From Tepidibacter aestuarii (GTDB lineage Bacteria; Bacillota; Clostridia; Peptostreptococcales; Peptostreptococcaceae): 64,000 bases of DNA. A program made the position numbers and the translations under genes. The number at the start of each line of letters is the position of its first letter. Positions within the stretch are counted from its first letter, which is position 1. Positions 44,011 to 54,120 of the stretch are shown in pieces. A model generated the notes under the pieces. The model worked only from the letters and a program-made list of their open reading frames with translations. It did no database searches and had not been told where the DNA came from. The stretch lies in NCBI RefSeq assembly GCF_934924865.1, contig NZ_OW235315.1, positions 1,798,001 through 1,862,000 on the forward strand. Direction: 5' to 3'.

Positions 44011-45798
44011 CTATAAAATATTCTTCATCTCTTTTTCTAATCGTATTATTTTCATTGCAATATCTAACAATTCTCTATCAACCTCACTTGCTTCTATATT
44101 TTTATCATTCTGTTTCTTTTGCTGTAATTCATGCTGCCTTTTAAGTAAATAATCTCTTTTTCTCTTTAGACTATTTTTTTGCAAAGTTTTTATAATATCG
44201 TTTAAATTAACATTTGAATCTATATTAATATTATATATATCCTGTATATATTCTTCTGATATGCCTAAATTTTTCAATTTGTCAATAGTTATTATATCCA
44301 ATTCATTGCTTTTAATTATATAATTTAATATTTCTTTACTTTCTTTCAATAAAAAATCATCTATATCTAAATTCATCAAAATATCACTTCTATATTTTGA
44401 TTCATTTAGAAATATATGAATAATTTGTTTTTCTGCAATCTCGATACCGTTTTTTTTGATTTTTATTTCCTCTATTTGTTGTTTAATTTCTTTTTGATTC
44501 TTATTTGCTTTGTAGTATTTACCATAAATCTCACTATTTATAGCTTGTATGGATATATCTGTTTCTTTAGATATCTTGTTAACATAATACTCAACTTCGA
44601 TAGGACTTTTAATATTTTTTATAGTATTAGCTACCTTTTTTGTAAACAATAGCCTATCTTGATCATTATTTAAATTATATTTTTGTTTCAATATATTTAT
44701 TTTAAATTGAATTAATGGTATAGCATTTTTTAACGATATATTAAATTTATCCAACCCTTCTGTTCTTATATATTCATCTGGGTCTTTGGATTTTCCTAAA
44801 TTTAATACTTTCACGCTCAGACTAACCCCATTTAATATTTCAACAGCCTTTAGTGTAGCCTTAACACCAGCTTCATCATTATCATAAGCTACAATTACTT
44901 TGTTAGCATATTTTTTTATTAGTTTTGCTTGTTCAATAGTTAGAGCAGTTCCTAATGATGCAACCACATTTTTTATACCATATTGAAAAAGACTTATAAC
45001 ATCCATATAACCTTCTACTATGATTAATGTATCATTCTTTATATTCTTTTTAGCAAAGTTTAAACCATACAAGTTTTTTCTTTTATTAAATAGTATAGTT
45101 TCTGATGAGTTTAAATATTTTGGAAGAGACTCATCTAGTACTCTTCCGCCAAAAGCTATAACCTTTCCTCTGTGGTCAAATATAGGAAACATAACTCTAT
45201 TTCTAAACCTATTTATATAATTTTTTTTATTCTTAGTTTGAATAGCTAATCCAGCATCTATCAAATTTTGCTGATCATATCCCTTTTTTAGTAAATAATT
45301 ATTTAAATCATGCCAGTCATTTCTTGAATATCCTAGACCAAAATATTTAATCACCTTATTGTCAAGTCCTCTATTTTTTAAATATTTGTATCCGGTATTA
45401 TTCAAATCCGACATAGATTTAAAGAAATATCTAGCTGCATCTAAATTAATTTGATATAATTTCTGCTTTTTATTTATATTTTCTTTAGATTCATCACTTA
45501 TTTTTCCCTTGTTAATTTCAACCCCCGATTTTTGAGCTAGAAATTCTAAGGCCTCCATGAAATCTATATTTTCCATTTTCATTACAAAATTTATAACATC
45601 TCCACCTTCTCCACATCCAAAGCATTTATACATTTGCTTTTGAGTGCTTATTGAAAATGATGGTGTCTTTTCTGAATGAAAAGGACATAGTGCTTTATAA
45701 TTTAATCCAGCAGACTTTACCTGTATATAACTAGATATTATATCTACAATGTCATTTCTTGATTTTATTTCTTCTATAATATCATTCATATTATTCAT
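44011..45798 (-). CDS. dnaG: DNA primase
   Basis: Makes RNA primers for replication; 595 aa. It has an N-terminal CHC2 zinc finger ([11 protein letters not shown] and CFGCGEGGD), the RNAP-like catalytic core with the Toprim motif [10 protein letters not shown] and AYDNDEAG, and a C-terminal DnaB-binding region rich in Lys. ATG follows AAGGTGATT. The usual dgt gene upstream is absent; instead the leader holds a perfect 21-bp inverted repeat. Confidence 0.96.
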   Translation of the reverse strand: MNNMNDIIEEIKSRNDIVDIISSYIQVKSAGLNYKALCPFHSEKTPSFSISTQKQMYKCFGCGEGGDVINFVMKMENIDFMEALEFLAQKSGVEINKGKISDESKENINKKQKLYQINLDAARYFFKSMSDLNNTGYKYLKNRGLDNKVIKYFGLGYSRNDWHDLNNYLLKKGYDQQNLIDAGLAIQTKNKKNYINRFRNRVMFPIFDHRGKVIAFGGRVLDESLPKYLNSSETILFNKRKNLYGLNFAKKNIKNDTLIIVEGYMDVISLFQYGIKNVVASLGTALTIEQAKLIKKYANKVIVAYDNDEAGVKATLKAVEILNGVSLSVKVLNLGKSKDPDEYIRTEGLDKFNISLKNAIPLIQFKINILKQKYNLNNDQDRLLFTKKVANTIKNIKSPIEVEYYVNKISKETDISIQAINSEIYGKYYKANKNQKEIKQQIEEIKIKKNGIEIAEKQIIHIFLNESKYRSDILMNLDIDDFLLKESKEILNYIIKSNELDIITIDKLKNLGISEEYIQDIYNINIDSNVNLNDIIKTLQKNSLKRKRDYLLKRQHELQQKKQNDKNIEASEVDRELLDIAMKIIRLEKEMKNIL

Positions 45799-45828
45799 AC
45801 AATCACCTTCTATTTAGGTGTAATATTT

Positions 45829-45893
45829 ATTAATTCTTGATAAAATTTATATTTCCTTCATTTGAAAATTCTTAAATTTTATCAAGAATTAAT
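45829..45893 (-). repeat. Perfect 21-bp inverted repeat in the dnaG leader
   Basis: Arms 45829-45849 and 45873-45893 are perfectly complementary around a 23-nt loop, ending 31 bases before the dnaG ATG. No T-run follows. May be an operator or leader structure. Confidence 0.65.
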
Positions 45894-45995
45894 AGTTGAG
45901 TATTACTTTTGTATTATTTTTTATAAATACAATTTACTATAATTCGACTTTTTTAAATAAATTCCTTCTTTATTTTTGAAAATTATTTTTAAAAA

Positions 45996-46027
45996 AATAA
46001 ACAGGGCTAATATAGCCCTATTTATTT
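45996..46027 (-). terminator. Terminator of the folate operon
   Basis: A perfect stem (AAATAAACAGGGCTA, 45996-46010, with 46013-46027) and 2-nt loop, with TTTTTT next on the minus strand. It overlaps the aroF stop. Confidence 0.87.
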
Positions 46028-46794
46028 AAAGATTCTACAACATCTTCGAATTCATTAAATGTTAATGATTGTGGTCCATCAGAAAGTGCTTTTTCAGGTT
46101 CTGGATGCACTTCTATCATTATCCCATCTGCTCCTGCTGCAAAGGATGCCAAACTCATTGGTTTAACCAGTTCCTTTATTCCTGTTCCATGGCTTGGATC
46201 AACTACCACAGGAAGGCCTGTTTCATTTTTTATTATAGGAACAGCAGCCAAGTCTAATGTGTTTCTAGTATAATCATTATATGTTCTTATTCCTCTTTCA
46301 CACATTATTATATTGGTATTTCCTCCAACAGCTATATACTCAGCAGCATTTATCCATTCTTTAATTGTAGCAGACATACCTCTTTTTAAAAGTATAGGCT
46401 TGTCTTGCTTTCCAACCTCAGTAAGTAGAGAAAAATTGTGCATATTTCTAGATCCAATTTGTATAATATCTGCTACATCATATATTTTATCAATATCTCT
46501 TACATCCATTAATTCTGTAACAATAGGGATATCCACTTCTTTTTTTACTGATTTAAATATCCTCAGACCTTCTTCTCTCATACCTTGAAAAGAATAAGGA
46601 GAAGTCCTAGGCTTATATGCTCCACCTCTTAATACATTTGCACCTTTGCTTTTTATAAATTTAGCAATCATTAAAAGTTGCTCATAGCTTTCCACTGCAC
46701 AAGGTCCAGCAATCATAAGTTTATCATTCGGAATAGTTATACCATTTTTCAAATTTATAGTAATATCCATATTTTTTAGTATGATTTTACTCAT
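46018..46794 (-). CDS. aroF: DAHP synthase (3-deoxy-7-phosphoheptulonate synthase, AroA-beta type)
   Basis: First step of the shikimate pathway, condensing phosphoenolpyruvate and erythrose 4-phosphate. The 258-aa single-domain form lacks a regulatory ACT or chorismate-mutase domain. Motifs are [33 protein letters not shown] and VDPSHGTG. It overlaps folK by eight bases and ends the folate operon, so chorismate supply is tied to its use for p-aminobenzoate. Without a regulatory domain, control is probably transcriptional. Confidence 0.93.
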   Translation of the reverse strand: MSKIILKNMDITINLKNGITIPNDKLMIAGPCAVESYEQLLMIAKFIKSKGANVLRGGAYKPRTSPYSFQGMREEGLRIFKSVKKEVDIPIVTELMDVRDIDKIYDVADIIQIGSRNMHNFSLLTEVGKQDKPILLKRGMSATIKEWINAAEYIAVGGNTNIIMCERGIRTYNDYTRNTLDLAAVPIIKNETGLPVVVDPSHGTGIKELVKPMSLASFAAGADGIMIEVHPEPEKALSDGPQSLTFNEFEDVVESLNK

Positions 46795-47272
46795 TCCCTA
46801 TGTACTCCTTTACTTCTTCCGCATCTAATTCACTTAACCAATCTTTTAGTAACCTACCTTTTATAGTCAAGTCTTCTTTCAAATCAATCAAAGGTATCAA
46901 TACAAAAGCTCTTTCTTGTATTCTCGGATGAGGAAGAGTTAATTTTTCACCATTACAAATTATATCATCATATACTAAAATGTCAATATCTATAGTTCTA
47001 GGTCCCCACCTAATTATTCGCTCTCTTTTAAGATTAATTTCTACTTCTAAACACTTTTGTAACAGTTCTTGGGGTTTTAAATTTGTCTCTATAGATACGC
47101 AAAGATTCAAAAAGTCATTTTGATTAGTATATCCCCATGGTCTTGTTTCGTATACGTTGGATATTTTAACTATTTCTGTATTTTCAAATTGTTCTATATG
47201 TTTTATAGCATCATTCAAATATTTTAATCTATCGCCTACATTAGTTCCAAGTCCAAGATAAACTCTACTCAT
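46787..47272 (-). CDS. folK: 6-hydroxymethyl-dihydropterin pyrophosphokinase
   Basis: Transfers pyrophosphate from ATP to hydroxymethyl-dihydropterin; 161 aa. Signature GLGTNVGDR at the N-terminus, [10 protein letters not shown] and the metal-binding [12 protein letters not shown], then [13 protein letters not shown]. It overlaps folB and aroF by eight bases each. Confidence 0.95.
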   Translation of the reverse strand: MSRVYLGLGTNVGDRLKYLNDAIKHIEQFENTEIVKISNVYETRPWGYTNQNDFLNLCVSIETNLKPQELLQKCLEVEINLKRERIIRWGPRTIDIDILVYDDIICNGEKLTLPHPRIQERAFVLIPLIDLKEDLTIKGRLLKDWLSELDAEEVKEYIGNE

Positions 47273-47630
47273 ACTTTTTTCTCCTTATCTCCACACCCAA
47301 ATAATCAAATATAGCATTTACTGGAGCTTCTGGCTTTTTCACTCTAACCATAATTTCTTGAACTAAATCAAAATTGTTAAATACTTGTCTTGATATATTT
47401 TCTGCTAAAGCTTCTAACAAGTTATATTTTTCATTTTCAACTACTTTTTTTACAGCTTCATACACTTCACCATAATGAACAGAGTCTTTAACATCATCAC
47501 TTTTACCAGCTTTTTTAAAATCTAAGTAAAGCTCTATATCAATAAAAAACTTCTGACCTAGTATCTTTTCTTCTTTTAATGCCCCATGATATCCATAAAA
47601 TGATAAATTACTTAATATAATCTTGTCCAT
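47265..47630 (-). CDS. folB: Dihydroneopterin aldolase
   Basis: Cleaves 7,8-dihydroneopterin to hydroxymethyl-dihydropterin and glycolaldehyde; 121 aa, normal size. Conserved FYGYHGALKEEK at the N-terminus, the catalytic-site NLLEALAENIS and a late VRVKKPEAPV. Sits between folP (9-base gap) and folK. Confidence 0.95.
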   Translation of the reverse strand: MDKIILSNLSFYGYHGALKEEKILGQKFFIDIELYLDFKKAGKSDDVKDSVHYGEVYEAVKKVVENEKYNLLEALAENISRQVFNNFDLVQEIMVRVKKPEAPVNAIFDYLGVEIRRKKYE

Positions 47631-47639
47631 TAATTATAC

Positions 47640-48437
47640 CTACTTTCTATATATAGCATCTGTAACCTTTGCAGCTCTTATGTTTTCTTTTATATCATGT
47701 ACTCTTACTATATCAATCCCTTGAATTATTCCCATCACAGTAGTGGCTATTGTTCCCTCTACTCTTTCTTTAGCAGGAAGATCTAAAATTTTTCCGATCA
47801 TAGATTTTCTAGATGTTCCCAATAGAATTGGATATCCTAAATCTTTCAATTCATGAATGCGTTTCATAACATTCATATTTTGCTCTGGAGTCTTACCAAA
47901 TCCAATTCCCGGATCAAGTATTATTTTATCATCCTTTATACCAGCTTTTTTTGCTATCTGTATGCTTTTGTTTAAAAATTTCTTTATAGACAGTATAATA
48001 TCTTCATCGTATTCTGTCCCATCTTGGTTATGCATAATAACTATATATGCATCATGTTTAGCAATTACATCTGCCATTAATTCATCTTTTTGTAATCCCC
48101 ATACATCATTTATCATAGGTACTCCAAGCTGTAGGACTTCACTAGCAACAGATGACTTATAAGTATCAACCGAAATAGGTACATCAATTGTATTTATTAA
48201 TTTTTTAACAACAGGAACTACTCTTTTTATTTCTTCCTTTTCATCCACAAACTCTGATCCAGGCCTTGTAGATTCGCCTCCTATATCTATAATGTCTGCA
48301 CCTTGTTTTATCATTTCTTCAGAATGCTTTATAGCAATCTCTATATTAGTATACTCTCCTCCATCTGAAAAGCTATCAGGAGTTACATTTAAAATCCCCA
48401 TTATATATGTCTTTTCTCCAAAACTGAACAAATCCAA
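47640..48437 (-). CDS. folP: Dihydropteroate synthase
   Basis: Joins p-aminobenzoate and hydroxymethyl-dihydropterin diphosphate; the sulfonamide target. 265 aa. Motifs GILNVTPDSFSDGG, DIGGESTRPG and DPGIGFGKT, with GTSRKSMIG near the substrate site. ATG/TTG region six bases after the folE stop. The conserved loops look wild type. Confidence 0.96.
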   Translation of the reverse strand: MDLFSFGEKTYIMGILNVTPDSFSDGGEYTNIEIAIKHSEEMIKQGADIIDIGGESTRPGSEFVDEKEEIKRVVPVVKKLINTIDVPISVDTYKSSVASEVLQLGVPMINDVWGLQKDELMADVIAKHDAYIVIMHNQDGTEYDEDIILSIKKFLNKSIQIAKKAGIKDDKIILDPGIGFGKTPEQNMNVMKRIHELKDLGYPILLGTSRKSMIGKILDLPAKERVEGTIATTVMGIIQGIDIVRVHDIKENIRAAKVTDAIYRK

Positions 48438-48443
48438 CCCCTC

Positions 48444-49016
48444 CTATTTATAGTTTATCAAACTCATAACTTCAGCTCTTGCTGCTACATCTTTTTCAAA
48501 TATTCCTCTAACAGCTGAAGTTATAGTTTTTGAACCAGCCTTTTTTACTCCTCTCATAGTCATACACATATGTTCAGCCTCAACTACTACTATAACCCCA
48601 TATGGATTTAAAACGTCAACAATTGCATCCGCTACAGTTTTTGTTATTCTTTCTTGTAGTTGAGGTCTTTTAGCGGCTGTTTCAACTACTCTTGCAAGCT
48701 TAGATAAACCTGTAAGTTTTCCTCCTTTTGGAATATAAGCTACATGCGCTTTTCCGTGAAATGGTACTAAATGGTGCTCACACATTGAATAAAAAGGTAT
48801 ATCTTTTACGAGAACTAATTCTTCATGTTTTTCATCTTGAAAAAATAATTGTAAATGTTTTTTAGGATCTTCGTTTAATCCACTATATATCTCCTCAAAC
48901 ATTCTAGCTACTCTATCAGGAGTATCAATTAAACCTTCTCTATTAGGATCTTCTCCTATTGCTTCTAATATATCTCTTACAGCTTTTTTGATTTTTTCTT
49001 TATCCATTTCTACCAA
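48444..49016 (-). CDS. folE: GTP cyclohydrolase I
   Basis: First pterin step, converting GTP to dihydroneopterin triphosphate; 190 aa. Zinc ligands are in [12 protein letters not shown] and the late HMCMTMRGV. Eight bases separate it from the nucleotidyltransferase gene upstream. Confidence 0.96.
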   Translation of the reverse strand: MVEMDKEKIKKAVRDILEAIGEDPNREGLIDTPDRVARMFEEIYSGLNEDPKKHLQLFFQDEKHEELVLVKDIPFYSMCEHHLVPFHGKAHVAYIPKGGKLTGLSKLARVVETAAKRPQLQERITKTVADAIVDVLNPYGVIVVVEAEHMCMTMRGVKKAGSKTITSAVRGIFEKDVAARAEVMSLINYK

Positions 49017-49024
49017 CTCCCTTT

Positions 49025-49678
49025 TTATTTTATATTTTTAAATACATATTCAACCATGGCATTTAGAATATTAAAATCATAACTTATATATAAATTTTGA
49101 GAAAGACTATACAGATTATAATCTTTTTCTTTTATCTTTTGAAACAATTTTTTATCTTTTGGAACCCATTTATTATTTACTATAAAGTAAGATTTTAATA
49201 TATCTCTTAGACATAAATTTGACATAAAATGAACATAAGTTAAATCTTTACTATTTTCAATCCGTTTTATATTATCTATAATATTAAGTTTTAATTCCTT
49301 TATCTCAGATAAGCTATACTTTAAAGGTCCTTTTTTATATTCACTTTCAGCGTATTTTTTTATACCATCTAGTATATTTTTTTTGTCGTATATATTATTG
49401 CCTCTAATAATTCCTTCTATAAAGAAGAGCTCATTTTTCTTTATAAAATCATAAGTTAATTTTTCAGAAAAATAATTTATATCAAACTCAACATTTTGCA
49501 CATTATATCTTTTTCTGATTTGTTTATCTCCATATTCAGTTATAACAAACAAATCAATATCATTTATATTTTGGTCAAAATTTAAATCTGCACTAGACCC
49601 AACTACTATTATTGCTATATTATTTTGATCTTTTTTCAGTTCTAGTACTACGTCTTCATATATTTGTTTAATATTCAT
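49025..49678 (-). CDS. Nucleotidyltransferase-fold protein inside the folate operon
   Basis: A 217-aa protein with the minimal NTase signature [20 protein letters not shown] at 27-28 and acidic residues D40, D42 and probably D66 (FDINYF). The rest is helical (about 100-215). It overlaps pabC by 11 bases and precedes folE by eight, so it belongs to the operon. It is not one of the known folate enzymes. A role in the pathway, such as nucleotide transfer to a pterin intermediate or a regulator, is inference only. Confidence 0.82.
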   Translation of the reverse strand: MNIKQIYEDVVLELKKDQNNIAIIVVGSSADLNFDQNINDIDLFVITEYGDKQIRKRYNVQNVEFDINYFSEKLTYDFIKKNELFFIEGIIRGNNIYDKKNILDGIKKYAESEYKKGPLKYSLSEIKELKLNIIDNIKRIENSKDLTYVHFMSNLCLRDILKSYFIVNNKWVPKDKKLFQKIKEKDYNLYSLSQNLYISYDFNILNAMVEYVFKNIK

Positions 49679-50423
49679 AGTACATTTCCTTTAATTTACA
49701 ATTTATTTTTCTAAATATATTATTTTCTTCTTTATAATTTACATCGTTTATAGTTATCACCTTCATTAAATCTATAAGGCTATTTGTTATAAAGCAAAAT
49801 TCAAAATCTTTAATTTCATCCAATTCTATTACTCTCTCAATTAATTCTATATTCATTTTTTTACAAATATAAATTACTTTTGCCCTTATTATACCAGGTA
49901 AAAGTGATTTTTCTATACTAGGTGTATATACTTTATTTTCTTTTATAAAAAATATATTAGTCATAGACCCTTCCAAAACCTTATCATTTAAGCTAACTAT
50001 TAGTGCTTCATTAAAATTTTTAGATAAAGCATATCTTTTAGAGTACATATTTTCAAAATAGTTTGTAGTCTTATGATTATATAATATACTTTTACCTCTT
50101 TTGATGGGGGATATATTTAATTTAAATCCGTCTTTGTAATCGTTATTAGTGTAATTTATATCTCTTAATTGAATGTTATAACCTTCATCATATACACTTA
50201 CTCTTAATGCTTTATAAGCTACGTTTTCTGCAAAACAGCTTATTTTCTCTTTTAATTCATTTTTTTCAATAGGTCTATTTAAATTCAATTTTTCAATGGA
50301 AGTATACATTCTGTTCAAATGCTCATCTAAAAATATCACCTTACCATTGATTATCTTCATAGTTTCAAATATTCCTATTCCAAATTTAGTTAATTCACTA
50401 TCAAAAGAGACTTTACTCTTCAT
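49668..50423 (-). CDS. pabC: Aminodeoxychorismate lyase
   Basis: PLP lyase releasing p-aminobenzoate and pyruvate from aminodeoxychorismate. 251 aa of fold-type IV, with GIFETMKIINGKVIFLDEHLNRMY, NYFENMYSKR (PLP-Lys region), LEGSMTNIFFI and LLPGIIRAKVI. Direct operon overlap with pabB supports the PabC name over branched-chain or D-amino acid transaminase. Confidence 0.9.
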   Translation of the reverse strand: MKSKVSFDSELTKFGIGIFETMKIINGKVIFLDEHLNRMYTSIEKLNLNRPIEKNELKEKISCFAENVAYKALRVSVYDEGYNIQLRDINYTNNDYKDGFKLNISPIKRGKSILYNHKTTNYFENMYSKRYALSKNFNEALIVSLNDKVLEGSMTNIFFIKENKVYTPSIEKSLLPGIIRAKVIYICKKMNIELIERVIELDEIKDFEFCFITNSLIDLMKVITINDVNYKEENNIFRKINCKLKEMYYEY

Positions 50424-51771
50424 AATACCCCCTTATAGCATTCATAATAGATTTTGCTTTATGAAGAGTTTCTTCATATTCATCCTCCGGGTTAGAATCC
50501 CAAGTTATTCCTCCTCCAACTTGGAAAAATACATCATCATCTTTTTTTATTATAGTTCTAATAGAGATATTAAAGTCTGCACTAGAATCAAATCCTATAT
50601 ACCCAACGGAACCTGTATATACATTTCTAGCTGTAGGCTCCAATTCATCAATAATCTCCATAGATCTTATTTTTGGAGCTCCAGTTATTGAACCCCCAGG
50701 AAAAGTAGAACTTATAACATCTACTATATCTTTATCCTTTTCCATCTCTCCAACAACAGTTGATACTAAATGGTGAACATTTGCATATTCTTCTAATTTG
50801 AATAGTTCAGGTACTTTTACTGTCCCTATTTTAGAAACTCTACCTATATCATTTCTTTCTAGATCTACAATCATTAATAGTTCAGCTTTATCTTTTTCAC
50901 TATTTAAAAGTTCGTTTTTCAATAACAAATCTTCTTCTTCATTCTTTCCTCTAGGTCTAGTTCCTTTTATAGGTCTTGTCTGTATAAAATTATCACTAAC
51001 TTTTATAAATCTTTCTGGAGAATTTGACAAGATGTGAATATCTTCAAAATTCAAAAAAGCTCCAAAAGGTGCAGGCGATATTCTTCTAAGATCTCTGTAT
51101 AATTCAAAACTAGACATACTAACTTTACCATGAAATCTTTGTGTCATATTTGCCTGATATATATCACCATTTTTTATATAATTTCTTATTTTCTCAATTG
51201 CATCTATGTAATCTTTCTTTTTAAAATTGGACTCTAGTTTTACTTTTGGAAATGTCTTTTGTTCATAACATAATCTATCTATACCATTATTTTGAGCATC
51301 ATTTATTAAATTACATACACTATCAATTATATGCTTTTCATCTCTCACATTTATATCTGGAGTTGCTATAAATGTTTTATTCATTAAATGGTCAATTACA
51401 ATAACCCAATCATATAATCCAAAATATAAATCAGGAGATTGTATATCATCTACTACACTTCTAGGTAATTTTTCTATATAATTACCTAAATCATAAGATA
51501 AATATCCCACTGCGCCACCTATAAACGGTAGTTCTGTATTATTTTTTATTTTATATTTATCAAGTTCTATTCTAAGTTTTTCTAGAGGATTCACTTCACT
51601 GTCCTTATATCTTAAGATTTTAAAAGGACTTGAGCTTATGAATGAATATCTACCTAATTTTTTTTCATCCATAGCGCTATCAAGTATAAAACTGTATTTA
51701 TCATCTTTAAATAGAGTATATATTTCAAATGAATTTAAATTTGTTTGTATTTCTCTTATCATATTAATCAT
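50413..51771 (-). CDS. pabB: Aminodeoxychorismate synthase component I
   Basis: A 452-aa chorismate-binding enzyme. Motifs near the C-terminus include [26 protein letters not shown] and [11 protein letters not shown] at about residue 86. With PabA it converts chorismate and glutamine to aminodeoxychorismate. Anthranilate synthase (TrpE) is the alternative, but pabC and fol genes next to it favour PabB. Overlaps pabA by eight bases and pabC by 11. Confidence 0.92.
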   Translation of the reverse strand: MINMIREIQTNLNSFEIYTLFKDDKYSFILDSAMDEKKLGRYSFISSSPFKILRYKDSEVNPLEKLRIELDKYKIKNNTELPFIGGAVGYLSYDLGNYIEKLPRSVVDDIQSPDLYFGLYDWVIVIDHLMNKTFIATPDINVRDEKHIIDSVCNLINDAQNNGIDRLCYEQKTFPKVKLESNFKKKDYIDAIEKIRNYIKNGDIYQANMTQRFHGKVSMSSFELYRDLRRISPAPFGAFLNFEDIHILSNSPERFIKVSDNFIQTRPIKGTRPRGKNEEEDLLLKNELLNSEKDKAELLMIVDLERNDIGRVSKIGTVKVPELFKLEEYANVHHLVSTVVGEMEKDKDIVDVISSTFPGGSITGAPKIRSMEIIDELEPTARNVYTGSVGYIGFDSSADFNISIRTIIKKDDDVFFQVGGGITWDSNPEDEYEETLHKAKSIMNAIRGYYEE

Positions 51772-52342
51772 CTCCTCTAGCTTGTCTTAAGAAATTTTTT
51801 AATATTTCATGACCTTGTTCAGTAAGTATCGCTTCTGGATGAAACTGTACTCCCTCTATAAGATAATTTATATGTTTAATTCCCATTATTTCGCCTTCAT
51901 CAGTAATAGCTGTTATTTCGATATCGTCACTCAACGTTTCTTTGTCTATAACTAAAGAATGATATCTTGTAACCTTTAATGGATTATTTAGATCTTTAAA
52001 CACCCCTTTATTGAAGTGTTTTATTGCATGAACCTTTCCGTGTACAGGTCTTATACCTCTTTTTATTGTAGATCCGAATACTTGTGCTATAGTTTGATGC
52101 CCTAAACATATACCTAATATAGGTTTTTTTTCTTTAAAGTAATTTACAACATCTATACAGATACCTGCTTCATTAGGAGAACACGGTCCCGGAGACAATA
52201 CTATAATTTCTGGATCTAATTTTTCTATTTCAAATATTGTTATTTCATCATTTCTTTTGACTATTATTTCTTCGCCTAATTCTCCTAGAAACTGAACTAA
52301 GTTATAAGTAAAAGAATCGTAATTATCTATCATTAAGATCAA
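51764..52342 (-). CDS. pabA: Aminodeoxychorismate synthase component II (glutamine amidotransferase)
   Basis: Class I glutamine amidotransferase of 192 aa: DNYDSFTYNLVQ, LSPGPCSPNEAG, the nucleophile in GICLGHQ (about Cys79) and HPEA near the end. First gene of the folate operon. In Firmicutes such a subunit can serve PabB and TrpE; no trp genes are in the window. ATG follows GGGGGAAAAAAATTG-type spacing after a G-rich site. Confidence 0.93.
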   Translation of the reverse strand: MILMIDNYDSFTYNLVQFLGELGEEIIVKRNDEITIFEIEKLDPEIIVLSPGPCSPNEAGICIDVVNYFKEKKPILGICLGHQTIAQVFGSTIKRGIRPVHGKVHAIKHFNKGVFKDLNNPLKVTRYHSLVIDKETLSDDIEITAITDEGEIMGIKHINYLIEGVQFHPEAILTEQGHEILKNFLRQARGDD

Positions 52343-52559
52343 TTTTTTTCCCCCTTTTTTGGCAAAAATATTGTAAATATCATTTATATTATACCATTAA
52401 ACACCTCTTTTTTTATAAATTTCTTATCTACATATACATGTATATTTTCCACATTATTCTTAGTATTTAAATATTTTTTTGAGAAATTATAATAGTATAT
52501 AAAGTGAAACTTAAATCAATACCATTTTTTTAATAAACAATTACATTAAGGAGGATTTC

Positions 52560-52742
52560 ATGGAAAGATATGTAATAATACGTTCCGACAATAAGTCCAT
52601 TTCAGAGCCAATGGATAGACAAAAAGCCATATCAACAGTAAAAGATTATGATAAGCAAGGTATATCAAGCTATATAGTATCAGAAGATGAAGGAAATAGA
52701 ATAGCTAAAGACGGAAATTTCTATACTCCTAAGTGGGAATAA
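52560..52742 (+). CDS. Small tandem paralogue 1, 60 aa
   Basis: Not recognised. Starts MERYVIIRSDNKSIS and ends TPKWE. It shares about half its residues with the next gene, including IIRSDN-SIS-PM and SYIVSE-EG-R. Ile/Ser-rich, no Cys, no membrane helix. ATG follows AGGAGG. Its upstream 100 bases are also duplicated before the second copy, so the pair arose by tandem duplication of a promoter-gene unit. Confidence 0.75.
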   Translation: MERYVIIRSDNKSISEPMDRQKAISTVKDYDKQGISSYIVSEDEGNRIAKDGNFYTPKWE

Positions 52743-52795
52743 CTATAAAAATACACATTCTTAAGAATGTGTATTTTTATAGTTATTCCCACTTA
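52730..52795 (+). terminator. 66-nt perfect palindrome at the end of small paralogue 1
   Basis: Two exactly complementary 33-base arms with no loop; the left arm includes the last four codons of the gene. The ATTTTTATAG stretch can serve as the T-rich tail. Confidence 0.8.
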
Positions 52796-52903
52796 ATTCT
52801 TAGTATTTAAATATACTTTTGAGGAATTATAATAATAACATATAAAACAAAACTTATATAAATATCATCTTTTTAATAAATAATTAGATTAAAGGAGGAT
52901 TTT

Positions 52904-53086
52904 ATGCAAAAATATATAATAATCCGTTCTGATAACAACTCTATTTCACAACCGATGAATATAGAGGAGGCTGTATCCAAAGTTGAGAACTATAATAAAC
53001 AAGGTGTATTTAGTTATATAGTTTCAGAAAGCGAAGGACATAGACTATCTGGAACACAATCCTTTGAAAGTACTAAATTAGAGTAA
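52904..53086 (+). CDS. Small tandem paralogue 2, 60 aa
   Basis: Paralogue of the gene at 52560 with the same length, MQKYIIIRSDNNSIS at the start and TKLE at the end. ATG follows AAAGGAGG. It ends at an imperfect hairpin (53086-53129) that mirrors the first copy's terminator. The role is unknown; conserved, strongly translated micro-proteins of this kind are often stress- or sporulation-associated (inference). Confidence 0.75.
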   Translation: MQKYIIIRSDNNSISQPMNIEEAVSKVENYNKQGVFSYIVSESEGHRLSGTQSFESTKLE

Positions 53087-53129
53087 AAATTAAAATGCAC
53101 ATTCTTAATTGAGTGTGTATTTTAATTTT
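53086..53129 (+). terminator. Terminator of small paralogue 2
   Basis: AAAATTAAAATGCACATTC (53086-53104) pairs with 53111-53129 with a few mismatches, T-rich end; convergent with the deacetylase gene. Confidence 0.78.
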
Positions 53130-53889
53130 CTATAATTTTTATTTCATCTTCATAATTTTTATTTTCTATAAGCTGAGATACTGTTACAAATTTATAATCT
53201 CTACGTTTAAGTTCTGGTAGTATTATTTTTAATGCTTCATATGTTTGGCTTTTAGTGTTTACATAATCGTGAAGTAATATAATATCTCCATTTCCTACAT
53301 TATTGAGAACTGTATTTGCTATTTTTTCAACTCCAGGATTGCTCCAATCTTTGCAATCTTGGCTAGATGACCATAATATTATTTTAACATTATGTTTTTT
53401 AGCTAAATCTTTAAGATATTTATTGCATGATCCAAAAGGCGGTCTGAATATACTTGGTTTTTCTTTTATTACATCATATATTTTTTCCTGTGTCTTGTTA
53501 AATTCTTCTTCTATTTTTCTACTAGGTATTTTTTTTACATCAACATGAGAATATGTGTGATTTCCTATTTCATGACCTTCAGCTTTTATTCTCTTTAATG
53601 GTTCTGGGTAGAATTCAACATGTTTGCCTAATACAAAAAATGTAGCTTTCACATCATATTTCTTTAGTAAATCTAATATTTTAGGCGTATATCGTGGATG
53701 GGGACCATCATCAAATGTAATAGCTATAATTTTTTTATCTCTAGGACCATTCCAAACAAGTTCTGTATTATCTGATATCCTATTAAGTAGACTTCCATTA
53801 GTTTTTATAGAATTTACAATTATTATTCCAGACTGATATCCCATTAACATTAACATAATAATTATTAATACAATTTTTATATTTTTCAT
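53122..53889 (-). CDS. Polysaccharide deacetylase family protein
   Basis: A 255-aa NodB-domain deacetylase with an N-terminal membrane anchor (about 5-22). Catalytic motifs are TFDDGPH (Asp pair, about 57-63), HTYSHVD (metal histidines), RPPFGS and the late LLHDY. It probably deacetylates peptidoglycan or another wall glycan outside the membrane, as PdaA/PdaB do. ATG follows AAGGAGATC. Confidence 0.92.
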   Translation of the reverse strand: MKNIKIVLIIIMLMLMGYQSGIIIVNSIKTNGSLLNRISDNTELVWNGPRDKKIIAITFDDGPHPRYTPKILDLLKKYDVKATFFVLGKHVEFYPEPLKRIKAEGHEIGNHTYSHVDVKKIPSRKIEEEFNKTQEKIYDVIKEKPSIFRPPFGSCNKYLKDLAKKHNVKIILWSSSQDCKDWSNPGVEKIANTVLNNVGNGDIILLHDYVNTKSQTYEALKIILPELKRRDYKFVTVSQLIENKNYEDEIKIIEN

Positions 53890-54120
53890 ATAAAATGATC
53901 TCCTTACTAAAAAATGTATACATTAATAGATATTATATAAAGAGTTTATTTATTCTCATGTTTTCACTTAATTATAATCTTATATATTAGTAATTACAAA
54001 TTCTATAATATATTCATACTAAATAGATGTACCTTAACATATACTTAACCTTACATTAATACAAAATCAAAAAATTTATTTTAAAATATAAATAAGCAAG
54101 ATAATAAGGAGGTATGTATA

